The translations under genes were made by a program, and so were the position numbers. Source: Schoenoplectus triqueter (Eukaryota; Streptophyta; Magnoliopsida; Poales; Cyperaceae). Taken from it: 31,379 bases of DNA. How positions within the stretch are numbered: the first letter of the stretch is position 1; the number at the start of each line of letters is the position of its first letter. The stretch spans positions 1 through 31,379 of the forward strand of contig CAXKVV010001136.1 of assembly GCA_964058805.1 (NCBI GenBank), written 5' to 3'. The notes under the pieces were generated by a model. The model was not told the DNA's origin. It did no database searches and saw nothing but the letters and a program-made list of their open reading frames with translations. This document shows, one piece after another, positions 27,631 to 31,379 of this stretch.

Positions 27631-29420
27631 TTGCGCGCCCGGACTCGTTTTCGGCGGTACCGAGGGTGTCGGGTCCCGTTTTCATGTCTTCCGCGCCGGG
27701 ACTCGTTTTCGGCGGTACCGAGGGCGTCAAGACATGTTTTCAAGTTTTGCGCGCCCGAACTCGTTTCCGGCGGTACCGAGCGCGTCCGGTCCCGTTTTTT
27801 TGTATTGCGCGCCCGGACTCATTTTCGGCGGTACCGAGGGCGTCGGGTCCCGTTTTCATGTTTTGCGCGCCCGGACTCGTTTTCGGCGTTACCGGGGGCG
27901 TCGGGTCCCGTTTTCAAGATTTGCGTGCCCGGACTCGTTTTCGGCGTTACCGGGGGCGTCGGGTCCCGTTTTCAAGATTTGCGTGCCCGGACTCGTTTTC
28001 GGCGGTATCGAGGGCGTCGGGTCACCTTTTCAAGATTTGCGCGCTCGGACTCTTTTTCGGCGGTACCCAGCGCGTCGGGTCCCGTTTTCATGTTTTGCGC
28101 GCCCCGACTCGTTTTCGGCGGTACCGAGGGCGTCCGGTCCCCCTTTCATGTTTTGCGCGCCCCGACTCGTTTTCGGCGGTGCCGAGGGTGTCTTGTCCCG
28201 TTTTCAAGTTTTGCGCGCCGGGACTCATTTTCGGCGGTACCGAGGGCGTCTTGTCCCATTTTCATGTTTTGCGCTCCCGGACACGTGTTCGGCGGTACCG
28301 AGGGACTCGGGTCCCGTTTGCAAGATTTGCGCGCCCGGACTCGTTTTCGAAGGTACCGAGGGCCTCGGGTCCCGTTTTCAGGTTTTGTGCGCCCGGAGTC
28401 GTTTTCGGCGGTTCCGAGGGCGTCGGGTCTTGTTTCCATGTTTTGCGCGCCCGGACTGGCTTCCGGCGGTACCGAGGGCGTCGGGTTCCGTTTCTATGTT
28501 TTGCCCGCCCCGACTCGTTTTCGGCGGTACCGAGGGCCTCGGGATCCGTTGTCAAGATTTGCGCGCGCGGACTCATTTTCGGCGGTACAGAGGGCGTCGG
28601 GACCAGTTTTCAAGTTTTGCATGCCCGGACTCGTTTTCGGCGGTACCGAGGGCGTCGGGACCCGTTTTCAAGTTTTGCACGCCCGGACTCGTTTTCGGCG
28701 GTACCGAGGGCCTCGGGTCCCGTTTTCATGTTTTGCGCGCCCGGACTCGTTTTCGGCGATACCGAGGGCTTCGGGTATCTTTTTCATGTTTTGCGCGCCC
28801 GGACTCGTTTTCGACGGTACCGAGGGCCTCGGGTCCCGTTTTCGTGTTTTGCGCGCCCGGACTCATTTTCGGCGGTACCGAGGGCGTCGGGTCCCGTTTT
28901 CATGTCTTGCGCGCCCGGACTCGTTTTCGGCGGTACCGAGGGCGTCGGGTCCCGTTTTCATGTCTTGCCCGCCCCTACTCGTTTTCGGCGGTACAGAGGG
29001 CGTGCGGTCCCTTTTTCATGTTTTGCGCGCCCGGACTCGTTTTCGGCGGTACCGAGGGCCTCGGGTTCCGTTTTCAAGATTTGCGCGCTCGGACTCATTT
29101 TCGGCGGTACGGAGGGCGTCGGGTCCCGTTTTCATGTTTTGCGCGCCCGGACTCGTTTTCAGCGGTACCGGGGGCGTCGGGTCCTGTTTTCAAGATTTGC
29201 GCGCCCGGACTCGTTTTCGGCGGTACCGAGTGCGTCGCGTCCCGTTTTGCGGGCCCGGACTGGTTTTCGGCGGTACCGAGGGCGTCGGGTCCCGTTTTCA
29301 TGTTTTGCGCGCCCGGACTCTTTTTCGGCGGTACCGAGGGCGTCGGGTATCTTTTTCATGTTTTGCGCGCCCGGACTCATTTTCGGTGGTGCCGAGGGCG
29401 TCGGGTCCCGTTTTCATGTT
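25170..29420. repeat. Segmental duplication in the satellite: 25170-26640 repeated at 27950-29420 (offset 2777)
   Basis: Shared rare variants give a fixed offset of 2777: ACCCAGCGCGTC at 25288 and 28065, CTCGGGATCCGTTGTC at 25761 and 28538, and a 50-bp short monomer with GAGTGCGTCGCG at 26451 and 29228. Between these markers the offset shifts by one monomer to 2719 and back, so single monomers were gained or lost after duplication. Confidence 0.8.
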
Positions 29421-31379
29421 TTGCGCGCCCGGAGTCGTTTTCGGCGTTACCGGGGGCGTCGGGTCCCTTTTTCAAGATTTGCGCGCCCCGACTCATTTTC
29501 GGCGGTACCGAGGGCGTCGGGTCCCGTTTTCAAGATTTGCGCGCCCGGACTCGTTTTCGACGGTACCGAGGGCGTCGGGTCCCGTTTTCATGTCTTGCGC
29601 GCCCGGACTCGTTTTCGGCGGAAACCGAGGGCGTCGGGTATCTTTTTCATGTTTTGCGCGCCCGGACTCGTTTTCGACGGTACCGAGGGCCTCGGGTCCC
29701 GTTTTCATGTTTTGCCCGCCCCGACTCGTTTTCGGCGGTACCGAGGGCGTCGGGTCCCGTTTTCATGTTTTGCGCGCCCGGACACGTTTTCGGCGGTACC
29801 GAGGGCGTCGGGTCCCGTTTTCATGTTTTGCGCGCCCGGACTCGTTTTCGGCTGTACCGAGGGCCTCGGGTCCCGTTTTCAAGATTTGCGCGCCCGGACT
29901 CGTTTTCGATGGTAACGAGGGCGTCGGGTCCTGTTTTCATGTTTTGCGCGCCCGGATTAGTTTTCGGCGGTACCGAAGGCCTCGGGTCCCGTTTAAATGT
30001 TTTAACCGCCTGGACTCGTTTTCTGCGGTACCGAGGGCGTCGGCTATCTTTTTCAAGTTTTGCGCGCTCGGACTCTTTTTCGGCGGTACCGAGGGCGTCG
30101 GGTATCTTTTTCATGTTTTGCGCGCCCGGACTCGTTTTCGGCGGTACCGAGGGCGTCGGGTATCTTTTTCATGTTTTGCGCGCCGGACTCATTTTCAGCG
30201 GTACCGAGGTCGTCGGGTCCCGTTTTCATATTTTGCGCGCCCGTACTCGTTTTCGGCGTTACCGGGGGCGTCGGGTCCCGTTTTCAAGATTTGCGCTCCC
30301 GGACTCGTTTTCGGCGGTATCGAGGGCCTCGGGTCCCGTTTTCATGATTTGCGCGCCCTAACTCATTTTCGGCTATACCGAGGGCGTCCGGTCCCGTTTT
30401 CATGTTTTGCGCGCCCGGACTCGTTTTCGGCAGTACCGAGGGCTTCGGGACCCGTTTTCAAGTTTTGCGCGCCTGGACTCGTTTTCGGCGGTACCGAGAG
30501 CCTCGGGTCCCGTTTTCAAGGTTTCCGCGCCCGGGCTCATTTTCGGCGGTACCGAGCGCGTCGGGTCCCGTTTTTAAGTTTTGCGCGCCCGGACTCGTTT
30601 TCGGCGATACGAGGGCGTCGGGTCCTGTTTTCATGTTTTGCGCGCCCGGATTCGTTTTCAGCGGTACCGAAGGCGTCGGGACCCGTTTTCAAGTTTTGCG
30701 CGCCCGGACTCGTTTTCGGTGGTACCGAGGGCCTCGGGTCCCGTTTTCATGTTTCGCGCGCACGGATTCTTTTTCGGCGGTACCGAGGGCGTAAGGTATC
30801 TTTTTCATGTTTTGCGCGCCCGGACTCGTTTTCGGCAGTACCGAGGGCGTCGGGTCCCGTTTTCATGTTTTGCGCGCCCGTACTCATTTTCGGCGGTACC
30901 GAGGGCGTCGGGTCCCGTTTTCATGTTTTGCGCGCCCGTACTCATTTTCGGCGGTACCGAGGGCGTCGGGTCCCGTTTTCATGTTTTGCGCGCCCGTACT
31001 CATTTTCGGCGGTACCGAGAGCGTCGGGTCCCGTTTTCATGTTTTGCGCGCCCGGACTCGTTTTCGGCGGTACCGAGGGCGTCGGGTCACGTTTTCATGA
31101 TTTGAGCCCGGACTCGTTTTCGGCGGTACCGAGGGCGTCGAGTATCTTTTTCATGTTTTGTGCGCCCGGACTCATTTTCGGCGGTACCGAGGGCGTCGGG
31201 TCCCGTTTTCAAGATGTGCGCGCCCGGACTCGTTTTCGGCGGTACCGAGGGCCTCGGGTCCCGTTTTCAAGATTTGCCCGGACTCATTTTCGGCGGTACC
31301 GAGTGCGTCCGGTCCCTTTTTCATGTTTTGCGCGCCCGGACTCGTTTTCGGCGGTACCGAGGGCGTCTTGTCCCGTTTT

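Larger units (their letters stand above)
17927..31379. repeat. 58-bp tandem satellite array, about 232 monomers, continuing past the right edge
   Basis: The first GGTACC-type start is at 17927 and monomers then run without interruption to the window end. The typical period is exactly 58 (for example the ATG at 19865 to that at 19923). Each typical monomer has GGTACC (a KpnI-type site), CGTCGGGTCCCG, a TTTTCATG or TTTTCAAG core and TTGCGCGCCCGGACTCG. GC is about 64 percent, with ten CpGs per monomer, far above the AT-rich flank. Frequent variants are AAGATTTGC for ATGTTTTGC, GGACTCATT for GGACTCGTT, and GGTATCTTTTTC for GGTCCCGTTTTC. The monomer contains no stop codon in any plus frame, and because 58 is not a multiple of three every open frame cycles through all three phases. 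It most likely belongs to heterochromatin, but the window does not show which kind. Confidence 0.97.

Noticed and set aside
17927..31379. Covarying hairpin in the satellite (CGCCC...GGGCG and CTCG...CGAG)
   Set aside because: The consensus can pair, but common variants break pairs without compensation, unlike the hairpin families upstream.

Overview
This window reads as nuclear DNA of a seed plant. The evidence is a Ty3/gypsy gag-pol polyprotein of the Tat type (two RNase H domains in tandem), a spliced plant mobile domain (PMD) gene with short GT-AG introns, plant-style promoter motifs and a long high-copy satellite array. I cannot name the species. No tRNA, rRNA or CRISPR array was seen.

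Layout. (1) 1-5304, plus strand: a gag-pol reading frame that is already open at base 1, so its N-terminus and the 5' LTR lie outside the window. (2) 5305-7045: non-coding, with a 240-bp tandem duplication that folds into hairpins. (3) 7046-10729, minus strand: a six-exon PMD gene, antisense to gag-pol, whose five introns are all phase 1 and 72-80 nt long. (4) 10802-10826: a polypurine tract, followed by a candidate long LTR, 10827-14613, with a repeat-rich U3, a TATA box at 13602 and a probable R-U5. (5) 14614-17926: a possible primer-binding site, a very AT-rich stretch, and then 1.3 kb of minisatellites made of small hairpins. (6) 17927-31379: a 58-bp, CpG-rich satellite of about 232 monomers that runs off the right edge.

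How the parts fit together. Regions 1-4 look like one long Tat-clade element carrying a captured antisense PMD gene between pol and the 3' LTR. The pol frame is intact, but the second RNase H has Asn where the first catalytic Asp belongs, and I found no aspartic-protease motif. The element may therefore depend on others, although the missing N-terminus leaves this open.

The most unusual signal is in the non-coding DNA. Several unrelated repeat families, at 5.99-6.72, 10.96-11.75, 13.75-14.22 and 16.3-17.6 kb, consist of hairpins in which the loop is conserved between copies while the two stem arms change together and stay complementary. This is the pattern expected of structured RNA, or of a palindrome-repairing mutation process. 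I know of no family that matches it.

The satellite carries plus-strand open frames of up to 1638 codons. They exist only because the monomer lacks stop codons in all three plus frames, and they should not be annotated as genes.
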